Source: Rhizophagus irregularis (lineage: Eukaryota; Glomeromycota; Glomeromycetes; Glomerales; Glomeraceae). From it: 64,000 bases of DNA. The notes under the pieces were generated by a model. That model ran no database searches, was not told where the DNA came from, and saw nothing but the letters and a program-made list of their open reading frames with translations. Each line of letters opens with the position of its first letter. Position 1 is the first letter of the stretch. The translations under genes were made by a program, and so were the position numbers. Of this stretch, positions 1 through 12,488 are shown piece by piece. The DNA lies in assembly GCF_026210795.1 (NCBI RefSeq), contig NC_089440.1:1736001-1800000 (forward strand), given 5' to 3'.

Positions 1-1067
1 TTCCAAGCATCACAGCCACTTTTCAACGTGTAAAGATAAAAAGTACATGTAAGCAACGAATTTTTAAAGAACGGAAGAAGATGAAAAAGGTTAGGTGCTT
101 ATGATAATAACAATATCTTTATTAAATGATAAAATTTCAATTTACTTATTATACTCATATTTCAATTATATGATGCAAATTATATAAAGTATACATTTGA
201 AATCTTTAAAGGTTGTGGAACCGGAAGGAAGTTGAGGAATTTGAACTAATCCTCATTTGAACACAATATTTCCAAACTTAAATATATCACATTTTGATGG
301 TGATTACACTTTGAAATTACATCCGAGAACAATTTAAAAGATTTCATGGGGAATAATAGTTAAAGGGGAATACTTTAGGCATAACTATACGATATTAGAT
401 ATATTAAAAAACTTACTTGGCATAAATATCGGACCCGACTAAAAAAGATCAGCGTGATCCTAGAAAATTCTATTAGATGTAGATTGATAAATTGATAAAG
501 TAGGTATCTTTTCACGAAAAATATAATTATATTTAAATTATATTGTATTTTAATATAATTTGTTGTTATCTAAGTTAATCCATATATTTTTTAAAGTTTA
601 TAAATCAAATCATTTATAGTCTTATACGCGATTTTGTGAACTAATTATTATTTGATCTTCAAACCTTTCATGTCTTGTTGTTTCCTTAATAGTAAAAATA
701 ACGAAACCCTACTATCCTTTTTTTTACTTTTTTTATCTGCAATTAAATGTTATTAATGTAACCCGACACTTCTTTTTTTATTATACGTCTAAGACAAGAA
801 AGATTGAACAATGATAAACCTAAGCTTGATAAGTAAAAAAAATAAAAATAAAAAAATAAATTAAACAAATAAACAGTTGAGTTTGAACATGATAAGGGGT
901 ACATATCGGATCACCTTTTCAGGGGGACCCGATAATATCTTTCACCAAAAAATGAAACCATTTAAAAAAAAGGTTTTATAATTTTGTTCTAGTTCAGTAA
1001 TCAATTATAAGTTTAAAGAAAGTAAAATGGCTGAATATCAATAATATTATCTATTATCTTCATGAGT

Positions 1068-1098
<31 letters not shown>

Positions 1099-4000
1099 TA
1101 AGGGAAAAAAAAGAAAAAAGAAAAAAGAAAATCATGATTGTATTGATTGTATCTTTTTTTTTTTAAAAAAAAAAACTTTATTCTGATACTAGTAAGGGAT
1201 GCCCAGTTGCCCTAAGTATTAAAAAACGGGTATTGAAGTAACCATATTGGACAAAGATCATAATAGATCAATATACCCAATTTCAATGTTGGTGTTATCT
1301 TATAATTTCACGTTTTTGGGTGAGAGTGGAAGGGTGACAAAGTATCCTGAAAATTTTCCTATTGCATGAACCAGATGAACAGCGTATCAGACAATTATTT
1401 AATGGTAGTGTGTGATACATATCGGGTCACCCCGAATTCACTAATACTTTTCTGTCGATTAATTGCATAGTAATGACTTTCCAACAATATTTTTTTAAAA
1501 AAACTATTTTTTTTCTTTTATTTATTCTTTTTTTAAAAAGTTTTTGTCACGTAAATGGAAAAAGCGCGTTTGATTATGTTTGAATATGAATATTTTTTTA
1601 TAAATTTATATTTATTTTTATATAAAAAATCAATTTTATTAGAGTATATATATATATTACAAAAAATACATAATTTTGTATAATAAATAATACATGTTAA
1701 GTACGCGATATCGAATAAATAAAGAAATTCTAAAAAAAAAACACGAAATAATTACATAAATGCGTAAATAAAAGGGAGAAAAAAAAATAAATAATTTACA
1801 TGAGAAAAATTTATTCTATAATAATAAAAAGGGAAACTTTTAAAGTAAGAAACATTTTTTTTTGTTTTTTTTGTTTTTTTTTTTAGACTTGACGAAAATA
1901 AATACTAAAAAATAAAAATACGAAAGGAAGAAAAAAATCGAATTAAACAGTATCCCGATTCTTTCCTTTTTCTTGTATTTTTTTTTCTTTCCATTCAATG
2001 ATTATCAAAATAATTGAACAAAAAAAAAAAAAAAACGAAAAAGAAAAAGAAAAATATTATTGCGAGTAAGAAACCGAATTTTTTTTTTTTTTTAAATATT
2101 GATTTTTGATATCGAATATTATGGGAAATCAAAGGCATCAAAATATTTCCCAGGCCAGGGTTTAATCGAATAAAAAATTTTTAAATTTTTAAAATCAAAA
2201 AAATATATGTATAAAACATGCCACGAATTAGTTTTAACATAAGATTTAAATTTCATATATTTGAAGATATGTGTTAAAAAAAAAGATCGAGAAGCATAAT
2301 TGTTTTTTAGAGATCAATTTCACAATTTTCTTTTTTTTTTTGTTTTGTGAAAAAAATCCACTTATTAATTATCATAATATTGTCTTATTGTTATATTTAA
2401 AAAGAATGTATAGAGGTGAGAAATTTGAATATACACGAATAAGAATATAAAAAAAAGATGATTTATGAGTAAAAAAAATTGAAAAAGAATTTGAAGGGTT
2501 ATTTATAAACATTTTAGCTACGATCGTAATTCATTTTCTGCTAAAATGAAAATGTTAATTCATTGAAATGCCTTGCATATCATTATCGTCCGAAAAAGTT
2601 CTATTTGAATAATTAAATATGGAAAAGAACTTATTATATAAATGAAGATTTTTGTTTTCGCAATTGATCCGATGAATAAAAAAAGTAACTCCTTATTTCA
2701 TTTCTTTTCGATAATCATAAATTCTTGCATTTTTGTTTATTTATTAATTTTTTTTTTTTTTATTCTATTTTTCTATTTTAGCACTTCTTTTTTGAAAACT
2801 TCCCATGCACAAAAAAATAAAACAAACCTAATTTAATATAAAATTAATTTTTGTTGTTTTATGTATCTTTGATCATTTATGATTCTTTTTACGGGTAATG
2901 TAAATCCTTTTCTTTGTAATAGTAATTTCATTACTAATATTAAAACGTCATATTGATTGTAAATCGGGTCTTGATTTGGTATTAATTAATTGTTTGTAAT
3001 AAAACCATTTTAACGTATTAAAGTTAAATGATATATTTTAAACGTAATCCCACCATGTTAGAAAGTATTAGAAAAAAAAGAGAGAAAGATCTTCCATTGA
3101 TGCTCGTACAAAAACCTTTTTTTGTTGTTTTAGATCTTCCTTATAAATATTAAGAAAAAATTAAAAATATTATAAATATTTATTCAGCTAAGAATTTAGG
3201 TATTTTTAATTTAGATCGTAATAATATAGTCTCTACCTATTACTTAATTGAAATTAAATTAAAAGATTTCTTCTCTAAATAAGAAAGTTTTTTTTTTTTT
3301 CAATCAAAGAAAATCCTTTATGAGAATATGATATTATGTAATATTATTTTAAGAATAAAATAAATAAATAATATTTCTGCATAGAATTACGTATTACATA
3401 ATTGAACGCGGCTGCGACGAAATCAAGTGTATATGACATAATCATTGCCATTATTGATAAAAATGACATAAAAGATCGGAAATCTACAACTTTCGTATCA
3501 CGAATGAGTTTTCTTTTTATATGTCCGTCCTTTCCTTATAAATTTTATAAACTTTAATCATTTCTATTTCAAATATGTATTTATTCTATTCATATGAAAA
3601 TTTATCGATTAAAAATCGGAAGAATATATATATATATATATATATAAAACACATATAATAATATATTAATATATTCGTGTATTACACAACATGATTATTC
3701 ATGAAATCTATTCCTGATTTATCATATATTTACCTTATTACGTTTTAAATTTTGTTTAAAATCATTTACGAATAAAAATCACATAAAACTTTTTTGTACT
3801 GCATATTGCATAATTTTTCGCAATTTTTTTTGTTCAACTTAATAGTCTTACACTTCATGTGAATCAATAAATTTAACCTTTTATAGTTACTATTATCTCA
3901 TTAGAAGAGAAGAATACTTAATTTTTTTTTTTCGCGCAATATTTTTATACCCCGAATGACCAGTATTTTTTTTATTTGTGAGGAAATGATTGTCCTGATT

Positions 4001-6370
4001 TTCTTGTTTGACACATAAATAACTTTAAATTTTCGTTTCCTAATTTGTTAATTATTTTTAATTTACCCTCCTGTTAATCTTTTTTTATACATGTATATAA
4101 TTTTTTGAAAAAAAAGTATACGTAAGATATCACGCGTTGATTGAAATTTTCTCCGAATATTTCCTTTCCGGTATACCGTTATTTTTAGTAAAAAAAAAAC
4201 TCCTATGAAAATCTACTACATGAAAGGCAAAATCTATTAATAATATGATGGGAAAAAAAAAGTCATAATAAAAACATGAGAATTACAGCAGGTTTACTCT
4301 TGATAATCAAAACGTGGATTATATAAATTAGAGATCAACCTATCAGTTATAGTATTTTTACGTGTACTCATTCATCATCATCGTTTAAAAACAGTCATGT
4401 ATATTATGTATATATATATATATATATAAACCAATTAAAAAATATCTTACCATAATTGATATATTTTATTAATACTTATTATAGGAAATACTTAACATGT
4501 AGCAAAAGTAAAATAAAATAGTGTAATCTTCTTCAATTTAATTACATGCCGGTGGTAATTTAGAAAAATTTTTAGATTAAAAAGATTAAAAATTCTTATC
4601 ATAAAAATCATAAAAAAAAAATTCATATATAAGAAATGGCTTTCAGCAAATTAGGATATTTAGGATATAAAGAATATTTTTTTTTAGACCAGCTAAAATT
4701 TTTTAAAAAAAAATTACGTTACATTAATAATAATAATAATAATAATATTAAAATATACAATATATACAAATTATAAATATACAAAATAAAAATATTAATA
4801 ATATTTTTTTGGTTTTTTTTTTTGTTTGTTTGTTTGTTTCATGCGCTCAAATATAAAGGTAAAAGGACGTGATTAATATTAGAAAAATAGCATATATAAT
4901 AATTAAGGAATGAATTAATCGTTGGTTTGATTTTACAAATTCATTTCAAAGAGGTATTGGTATTATTCTCGGTTCAATTTTTTTTTTTTTTGTACAAATT
5001 ATACAAATTAAATAATTAAATTGGAAAAAAAAAGATTTGAACTTAAATGAAATTAGGAAGTTTGGAAGGTAGAATTTTTTTTAATCGCATTCTGGATGCA
5101 TTCTGGATGCATTCATTCGAACTTGAGAAGTTTGGATGCGTTCATTGAACTTAAGAAATTTGGATACATTCATTGAACTTAAGAAATTTGGATGCATTCA
5201 TTCTCACGAAATGAACTTGGAAAGTTTTGGATGTTTTCATTGAAACTTGGGAAATTTGGATGCATTCATTCTCACGAATTCTTGCAACAAATTTATTTTT
5301 TCATATAAGAGGGGAGATTATCATAATTTCATAATTTGAACGAGAATAACTTTTTTTGTATAATAAAAATGAAAAGGTTAAAATTTAAATGTTTAAATAC
5401 GAAAACAAAAAAAAAAAATTATAATAATTTTTAATTTTTTTTTCATTTCTCAATGAATTAATTATTTATCGTACGAGATTATCATTATCGTGTTCAAAAT
5501 ATCCAAAAAAGAACTTTAAATTATTATTGCTTTTACATTTTGAACATTGAGATGTTGCTTTTGGTAAATTTAAAGGCTAAACCACAATTTTTTTTTTATC
5601 TTTATCATATCTAAAGTTTTGGTATCTTTTTTCATTTTTGTAAACAATATTATGTTAAGATTTTTAAAACAATAGGTTTTTTTAATCTAAATTTAGAATC
5701 CGAACAAAATTTTTTATTGGGACAAAAATTTTTTATTACAACTAGTTACAATCATGTTTACAAAAAAAATCACGTGATATTGAAATTTTTAATGTCCGAT
5801 TATTAGGAAAAAAAAAAAAATTTAATAATTAAAAGTTATTATCTATTTTATAATTAATTAAAAGGTAATTTTTTATTATTTTAAAATAAAATTTATTAAT
5901 TTAATCCCTTTTTTTATTTGATGAATTTTTTTTTTTTTTTTTATTTTTTTATTTAAATATTTCTTGTGTAAAAGAAAGGCTTGATGATCTCATGATTTTT
6001 TATTAGATTTAACAAATTTGGTTAGATTTAAAATCTTAAAGATTTTTTTGGATAATTCTAAGAAAACCAATGTAACAACTCATGATAAAGTATGTGCACC
6101 ATGTGACGAGAATATAACGTAAGTTTTTTCAATAAAAAAATTTATTATATAACTTTTTTTATTCAATGGTTTTTAGTTTAGTTTTTTGGGTGTTTCAAAA
6201 AATGAAAAAAAAAAGGGATTAAATATGAATGGACAAACAATGAAACCAAACAACCATCATTGTCATTATGCATGAAAAAAGTTATTGTGGAAATTTTGTA
6301 AAAAAAATAAAAAAATAAAAAATAAAAAATAAAAACTTTTTTCCATTTTTCCATTCTTTCTACTGCGGTG

Positions 6371-6404
<34 letters not shown>

Positions 6405-6614
6405 TTATTTGATGATTTACAATAATTACTCATATTGTCTTTTATTTTTTTATTTTTTTTCTTTTCTCTTTTTTTTTCTTTTCCTCTTCTTTTCCTCTTC
6501 TTCTTCTTTTTTCTTTTTCTCTTTCTCTCTCTTTTTTTTTTTATAAATAACAAGTATAAAAAAGGGCGCATTCTGTTTCACATTGAAAAACTTGTACATT
6601 GTAAAAAAAAAAAG
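1..6614. other. AT-rich intergenic region, no gene seen
   Basis: Very A+T-rich, with homopolymer runs and (TA)n tracts near 3629-3647 and 4411-4429. The only open frames are low-complexity ones such as 2642-2836, which is Phe-rich and driven by T runs. A short motif close to acatatcgg(g/a)tcacc recurs near 430, 901 and 1411. Apart from the tandem repeat at 5088-5280 I see no further structure. Confidence 0.6.
5088..5280. repeat. Tandem repeat, 28-bp unit
   Basis: Units starting at 5119, 5147 and 5175 are exactly 28 bp apart and share the core TTTGGATGCATTCATT. Degenerate units flank them on both sides, the last ending in CATTCTCACGAATT. All frames contain stops, so it is probably a non-coding minisatellite. 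Confidence 0.8.
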
Positions 6615-7346
6615 ATGTCATCTTTAACATCTTTAAAACTTTTTGCCTCGGTTGCTATTATAACATTTGTTGGCGGATATGGTTTGTCAAAACTTTATAA
6701 TAATAATAATAAATCCCATACACAAGAACACCATGATTATGAAATTTCGGATAATACAGAAAAAGTATTAATAAAACAATCAATATTTTCATCATCCGCT
6801 TACACAAATAAATTAAATAAATCGGATAAATCAGATAAATCCTTTATTTCAACAAAAAAATCCACTTCTGTATCAAAAAATCATTTTATTATAATAGAAA
6901 ATTTAATAATGAATATAACCACAAAACAAAATCAAGCTATATATTTTAGAAAAAGATATCATAAAAATTTAAATGAAATATTAAAACACATTGATGATAT
7001 GAGAGAAGAAATTTGTATAACAGAAGAAGAACATTTAAAAAATATTCATAAATTATTAGATAAAATAGAATATTATCATAAATTTAAAGATATTAATTCA
7101 CCTAAAAATAATTCTCATGTAAAAGAATTAGAAAAAAAGGTTATACAAGAAGAAGCTTATTTGGATACCGAATTAAGAGTATTACAGGCCGATTTAGGTA
7201 TGCTCATGTGGAAATATGAAGAATTGGAAAATTATGATTTAAAAGAATGGAATAATTCTCAATTAGAGATACAACAATTACGAGCAAAATTAATGGAGGT
7301 TGCAACTCGATTTTCAAAAATGAAATCAAATAATTATTATTATTAA
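6615..7346 (+). CDS. Hypothetical membrane-anchored coiled-coil protein (243 aa)
   Basis: I do not recognise the family. The frame stays open upstream to 6435, but that part is pure Phe/Leu/Ser from a pyrimidine tract, so the start is placed at the ATG at 6615, which follows an A-rich stretch. Residues about 5-27 form one hydrophobic segment rich in Ala, Ile, Phe and Gly, followed by an Asn/His-rich linker: a single N-terminal membrane anchor or uncleaved signal. Residues about 85-235 are charged and heptad-like (Lys/Glu/Leu/Ile), with two clear helical stretches near 110-150 and 165-235, so a coiled coil is likely. The gene has one exon and ends in a Tyr-rich tail. The long T-rich tract just upstream may be part of its promoter. 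It could be a mitochondrial inner-membrane or ER-anchored scaffold, but nothing visible decides this. Confidence 0.7.
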   Translation: MSSLTSLKLFASVAIITFVGGYGLSKLYNNNNKSHTQEHHDYEISDNTEKVLIKQSIFSSSAYTNKLNKSDKSDKSFISTKKSTSVSKNHFIIIENLIMNITTKQNQAIYFRKRYHKNLNEILKHIDDMREEICITEEEHLKNIHKLLDKIEYYHKFKDINSPKNNSHVKELEKKVIQEEAYLDTELRVLQADLGMLMWKYEELENYDLKEWNNSQLEIQQLRAKLMEVATRFSKMKSNNYYY

Positions 7347-7443
7347 AAAATTAATCTCTAAAAAATTTTTTTTTTTTTCTTTGAACATTTAACGAACATT
7401 TGAATTATATCGTCCATGGAGGAAATGGAGATATATAATAATT

Positions 7444-7496
7444 ATAGTCTACGAATCTTAGTCTACGAATCTAGTCTACGAATCTAGTAGTCTACG
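7444..7496. repeat. Short tandem repeat of TAGTCTACGAATC
   Basis: Three to four imperfect copies of a 13-14 bp unit (TAGTCTACGAATCT) follow one another about 100 bp after the coiled-coil gene. Confidence 0.75.
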
Positions 7497-8185
7497 TAAT
7501 ATAATTTATTATTAAAGGTGTGGCAAACATATAACGATATTATGCGTTATTTTAATATAATTGGGATGAACAATAGAAAAAAATTAGAATAGGTATAATA
7601 GTTATTTACATAATTTTAAATAAAAAGTAAAATATCTGTAATATAAAATAAATATAATCACGTATATACGTATATATTGTATATTTGAAGTGAATAAAAG
7701 CACTATGCTTAAAGGCAATATGCTTAGGTCGTTAAACGCCTTGTATACATTTGATCCGGGAATCATCAAGATGCATTATTGCAGTATCGTGCAGGTTTTT
7801 TTAATATATGCAGTATCTACATCTTCTCACACCTCGCATCATCTTACATTTAAGCTATAATTGTTTGAGACGTGTGAAAAAATCGAAAATATTGTAAAAA
7901 AAGAAAATGTAAATTTACTGGAATAAAATTCTCGTCCTCAAGAACTAATCCATAAAAGGTTAATCCATTAAACCAAGTTCCCATAACTTGTTTGTGTGCA
8001 TAACGTGATAATAGAACTGATGCGTTAAAATGCGGTTCGCCGACAAGTAAACAAGTAAATACGCTGCTTATGAAGTTACTTAATCATGTATATTTCATAA
8101 TGGAATATGCGGTTCGTCCATTGGTAGCCAACAAGTTACATTCTTCATTAATGGAATTGATGCGTTGAATGCGTTGCTTATGTAT

Positions 8186-8591
8186 GGAATTGATGCGTTA
8201 AAATGTGGTTTGTCATTTGGTAAGAACTTTTGCCTACAAGTCATCAATGGGCGTTGCTTATAATGTATGGAATTGATGCGTTAAAATGTGGTTCATTTGG
8301 TAAGAACTTTTTGCCTACAAGTCATTAATGGGCGTTGCTTATAATGTATGGAATTGATGCGTTAAAATGTGGTTCATTTGGTAAGGACTTTTTGCCTACA
8401 AGTCATTAATGGGCGTTGAGAATATTGTATGGAATTGATGCGTTAAAATGTGGTTCATTTGGGAAGGACTTTTTGCCTACAAGTCATTAATGGGCGTTGC
8501 GAATATTATATGGAATTGATGCGTTAAAATGTGGTTCATTTGGTAAGAACTTTTGCCTACAAGTCATTAATGGGCGTTGCTTATAATGTAC
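8186..8591. repeat. Tandem array of five 81-83 bp units
   Basis: Units start with GGAATTGATGCGTTAAAATG at 8186, 8269, 8350, 8431 and 8512, giving spacings of 83, 81, 81 and 81 bp. Each unit also carries GCCTACAAGTCATTAATGGGCGTTGC. Copies are nearly identical. Diverged copies with the same words (ATTGATGCGTTGAATGCG, AAGTTACATT) extend to about 8000 and 8850. The unit length is a multiple of three, but all six frames I tried contain a stop within the unit, so it is not a repeat-protein gene. Confidence 0.85.
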
Positions 8592-11015
8592 GTGCCTACA
8601 AAGTTACATTATTATTTCATTAATGAGACTAATGCGCTGAATGCGTTGCTTACAAGTTAATTAATCCATGTATATTTCATAATGGCGTTAAATGCGGCGG
8701 TTCGAAAGAACTTTTGCTTAAATGCAATTACAAGAAAGAACTTTTTTATCTACAAGTTTACATTGTTCATTAATGAAACTTTTCAAAACCTTTGTATATA
8801 AGTTACATCATTGTTAAACTGATGCGTTAGAAAAAAATTAGTTACATTATTGTTAAAAGAAATATGTATTATATCAGATATGTTTATATAAAATGGCCAA
8901 GAATAAATATTGCCAAGAACATGATTTTTAATTCACAACAAAAAAAAAAAAGTTCAAAGATCAAATATTTTTTTTTTTTTGTTTAATTATTTTCACTTCC
9001 CACTTATGATTTTTTATTTTATTTAAAAAAAGTTTTTTTTTTTTTATTATTATTTATTTAATTTTTCATCTCGTGCCTGAATTTGATGTTGTGTTTTTTA
9101 AATGCTTAAAAAAGTTTTTTTTAAAAACTCTTAAAAAAAAAAAGTATAAACAAAATTTTTGTAGCCGGGATTATAATTTATGGAATTTATGGAAAAAAAA
9201 AATAACGAATTTTTTATAACGACAAGTAAAAAAAAAATTAGACGTTTCTGACGTTTTTGGAAAAAAAATTTACGCAGAAAAAAAAAAATAAATATATTTT
9301 TTTTTTTTTTTTTTTTATGATAAGCTAATTTATATAAAACTAAAACGATATTTTTTTTTTTTCTTAAGAAAAAAAAAAAAAACAAAGGTGTATATATATG
9401 TATAATTATATACAAAATTATTTTAAAACGAAAAAAAAGATTATTCAACAAAAATTTATAAAAAAATTGTCCAAAAAAATATGTTGTTGATGTTCAAATT
9501 ATAAGATATGAAGTTAAAAATTTGGTTCGAAGGTAAAAAACGAAACTAGTACGATTAAAAAAAAAAAGGATCGGATGGGGAAAGTTCATTAAGTCCAAAT
9601 TCTTTGGGTCATTAGTCGTTAATGTTGTTTTTTTTAGGAGAATTTTTTTTTATATATTTTAAAAATCTATTGTATCACATTAAAAAAAATGTATTATTAA
9701 AAAAATGCGGGAATAACTTTAAAACATCCGAAAAAAGTAAAATAGCTTTTTAAATTACATACCACATGGTTACATTAAATGCGATTAAAAAAAAAACAAA
9801 AAAAATTTCATGTCATTGAGTCATTGAGTGGTTACGCTTTATAAGTTTAAAATAAAACTTTTATCATTAATTAAGGAAAAAAAAACATGACTAATTTTTT
9901 AACGCGTAAAATAAATATTTAAAGATAGAATTACCGTCAAAGATTCCTCATCCGCAAATATGGACTTTTTTCCTTTGTAATTGAAATAAATGAAAGCATT
10001 ATTATAAAAACATGATTACAAAGGAATGTCGAAAATGAAGGTAATTAATTAATTTATAAAAAATTAAAAAAAAAAGAATTTTTCTTTTTAAAAGGCGGTT
10101 TTTTTCTTGATGGAAAAAAAAATTATCTCCCATTTTATACCGATTTTTGGTGTAAACGTGATCACGAAAAAATCTTTATCCTTTTTTAAATTTTATTTTA
10201 AAAACCGACAAAAAGAAAGAATGATTATAATTTACAAATGATCTTTTTTCAGGGGAGCGGTGTGAGTTCTAGACTCTTTTCGATAATGAACAGCATCAAA
10301 TTAAAGATAATATCAAAAACTTTCATTCATGATTTTCACGCGATCTTTCTTGATAAGCCATATATATTTTTTTTATCTTCGAAATCTGACGGTATCACCA
10401 ATATCACTTTGAGCGGAGAAACTTTTTTTTATATTTGAATAATAATATTAATTATGTCTGGGGAAAAAAAAAATTTTTTTTTTCCCTTAAATATTAAACA
10501 AAAACGGTATTGAATACATGAAAAAAATTTTAGGTTTGAGGCTGAACTCTTTTAAACTGCTTTATTAGGATTAATTGCAAAATTTTGGTAAAAAGAAAAA
10601 GTTCATCGAAAGATCAGGAGGCTTTTGTAAACATATTTTAATACACTTTTGATGCATGGGTTGCATTGTGATCTTTTGCACTTTTTACCACTTTTACCCT
10701 TTATAATGATGTTTGTCATATGAAAAGATGGAAAAAAAACATAACATATATATACACACACACATATAAACATATATTTAAACTTTGTATCTAGTAATAA
10801 TGCATTTATTTATATTGATTATTCACAAATAAATCAAACCCTAAATTACACAATATATTTGTTACAAATTAATAATAAATTCTATATAATAAGTCTCATG
10901 ATGATTGAATGATAATATAATTGTCCAATGATTGATTGTTAATTATTACATAAGAAAAAGATCGTTTGTAAAAGGAAAAAAAAAAATATAATAATTACAT
11001 GTGATGATAATGTAT

Positions 11016-12488
11016 TCACCAAACCTTCAAATTCGAAAAACTTAAAAGTCTACTAGTATATATCGCTAGAGGATGAAACATGGAAGGAGAATTTGGAGCT
11101 GATGTACTATTTATTCTATATTCTTCAGCAGCATTAAATTCTTCTCGAATATCTGATGGTTCATAATTATTATATAATATTTTAATCCATCCTTCTAAAA
11201 TATCAACTAATTCTGTCGCATTTGGACGATTTGATGGGTTAGGATCCCAACATTTTTTCATTAATTTAACAAATGATGGTGGTGTACCTTTTACAGCTTT
11301 AGGTCGTAAACTATTACAAATATCTGAAGCAAGTGATTGATCGTGTGGTCGGTCAGCAAATGGTCGTCGTGCTGTTGATATACCCCACATAATCATACCA
11401 AAACTATATATATCTGAGGCCGTAGTGAAATCTGTACCTAACAATACTTCAGGTGAAACGTATGGTAATACTCCATATAATTTTTTACTATTAGAATCTT
11501 TATCTGATGGATAATATTGACCTATATCACTAATACAAGTATACCCTTGATAATTTGCATCTATAAATATATTTCCTGGATGAAAATTTCGATGAACTAT
11601 ATTTTTCCTGTGTAACATGGCTAATCCTAACGCTATATCGTAAAGTATCTCCAATTTTTTCATCCACGATATCCTTGTTGATCTTTCTATAACATATTCG
11701 TAAAAACTTTGAGCATAATCCATCACAAGAATATATTTATTAGTCATTGGATCCTTGGATATACCATAACAAAATAAAACATGACTTTCGGAATTACATT
11801 GATAATGTGATGCGAGCTAATAAAAAAAAATTTTTTTTTTATTAATAAAAACTTCTTTCTTTTCTTTTTCTTTTTATAAAGAAAATCATACCTCGTTGAG
11901 AAAATCGGTAGTGATATTTTGTGAATTATCAAGAATTTTTAATGTAACATTTCGTGGTCCCGTTCTTATTCTCGTTTGATCATTTTCATCCCATGCCCAT
12001 CGGGGACCTTCTTGCCATACAGCGGTGAAGATATCTCCATAACCACCACTTGTAATATATTCAACATCAGTGAAATTATCATGAGGTATCCATTCCATAT
12101 AACCACGATCAGTTTGAGCTAGTTTTTGTGATTTCCTTATAAAATCATCAATATCAATATTACCACTCGTCCAATGAGGAAATTGTTTTTCAAATCTATA
12201 GGATTCACAATTTTGACACCAACTATAACCTGTTCTTGGATATCCACATTCTATACAATCCCAAAAAGTTCTATGTCTCCATTCAAGTACTGCATCAATA
12301 TGTTCTGTTGAAATTAATTGAATCGTTGGTGATGAAATGCTATTATCTATATTATCTGTATTATTATCTGTATTATCATTATCCGTTGGTTTTTTAAGTA
12401 CGCCACCCATCCTTTTAATAACTTGTCCCAAAGCCACAAACTTATTAGATGAGATTTCGAATAAATTTAATTTCTTTGAAAATTTCAT
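11016..12488 (-). CDS. Zinc-ribbon and protein-kinase fusion with degenerate HRD motif (465 aa)
   Basis: Two exons, 12488-11892 and 11816-11016, joined in phase 0 over a 75-nt intron (GTATGA..TTAG). The N-terminus is low complexity. Residues about 75-95 carry a Cys-x2-Cys / Cys-x2-Cys zinc ribbon (CIEC..CQNC), followed by a linker with FPHWTSGN and DDFIRKSQ that I know from the expanded Rhizophagus kinases. The kinase domain starts near residue 140 with the glycine loop SGGYGDIF. The Lys of the ATP site is in TLKIL. The catalytic loop reads HRNFHPGN instead of HRDxHxxN, the Mg-binding motif is DIG, and the APE-equivalent is SPE. WGISTARRPFAD and KCWDPNPSNRPNATEL are typical C-lobe motifs. It belongs to the tyrosine-kinase-like group. 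The Asp-to-Asn change at codon 11588-11586 predicts a pseudokinase or very weak kinase. No membrane segment is visible, so it is probably cytosolic. Confidence 0.88.

Larger units (their letters stand above)
7347..11015. other. Intergenic region with repeats, no gene seen
   Basis: Besides the short repeats at 7444-7496 and the 81-bp array with its degenerate flanks (about 8000-8850), this stretch holds only homopolymer-rich DNA. The frames at 9131-9451 (-) and 10238-10438 (+) are a low-complexity Lys/Phe frame and a short one without recognisable features. Confidence 0.55.

Noticed and set aside
2642-2836. Short Phe/Ser-rich open frame
   Set aside because: Driven by T runs; no start context, motif or neighbour support.
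6435-6614. 60-codon upstream extension of the coiled-coil gene
   Set aside because: Pure Phe/Leu/Ser from a pyrimidine tract; the ATG at 6615 begins a sensible N-terminal membrane anchor.
9131-9451. Lys/Phe-rich frame on the minus strand
   Set aside because: Homopolymer artefact.
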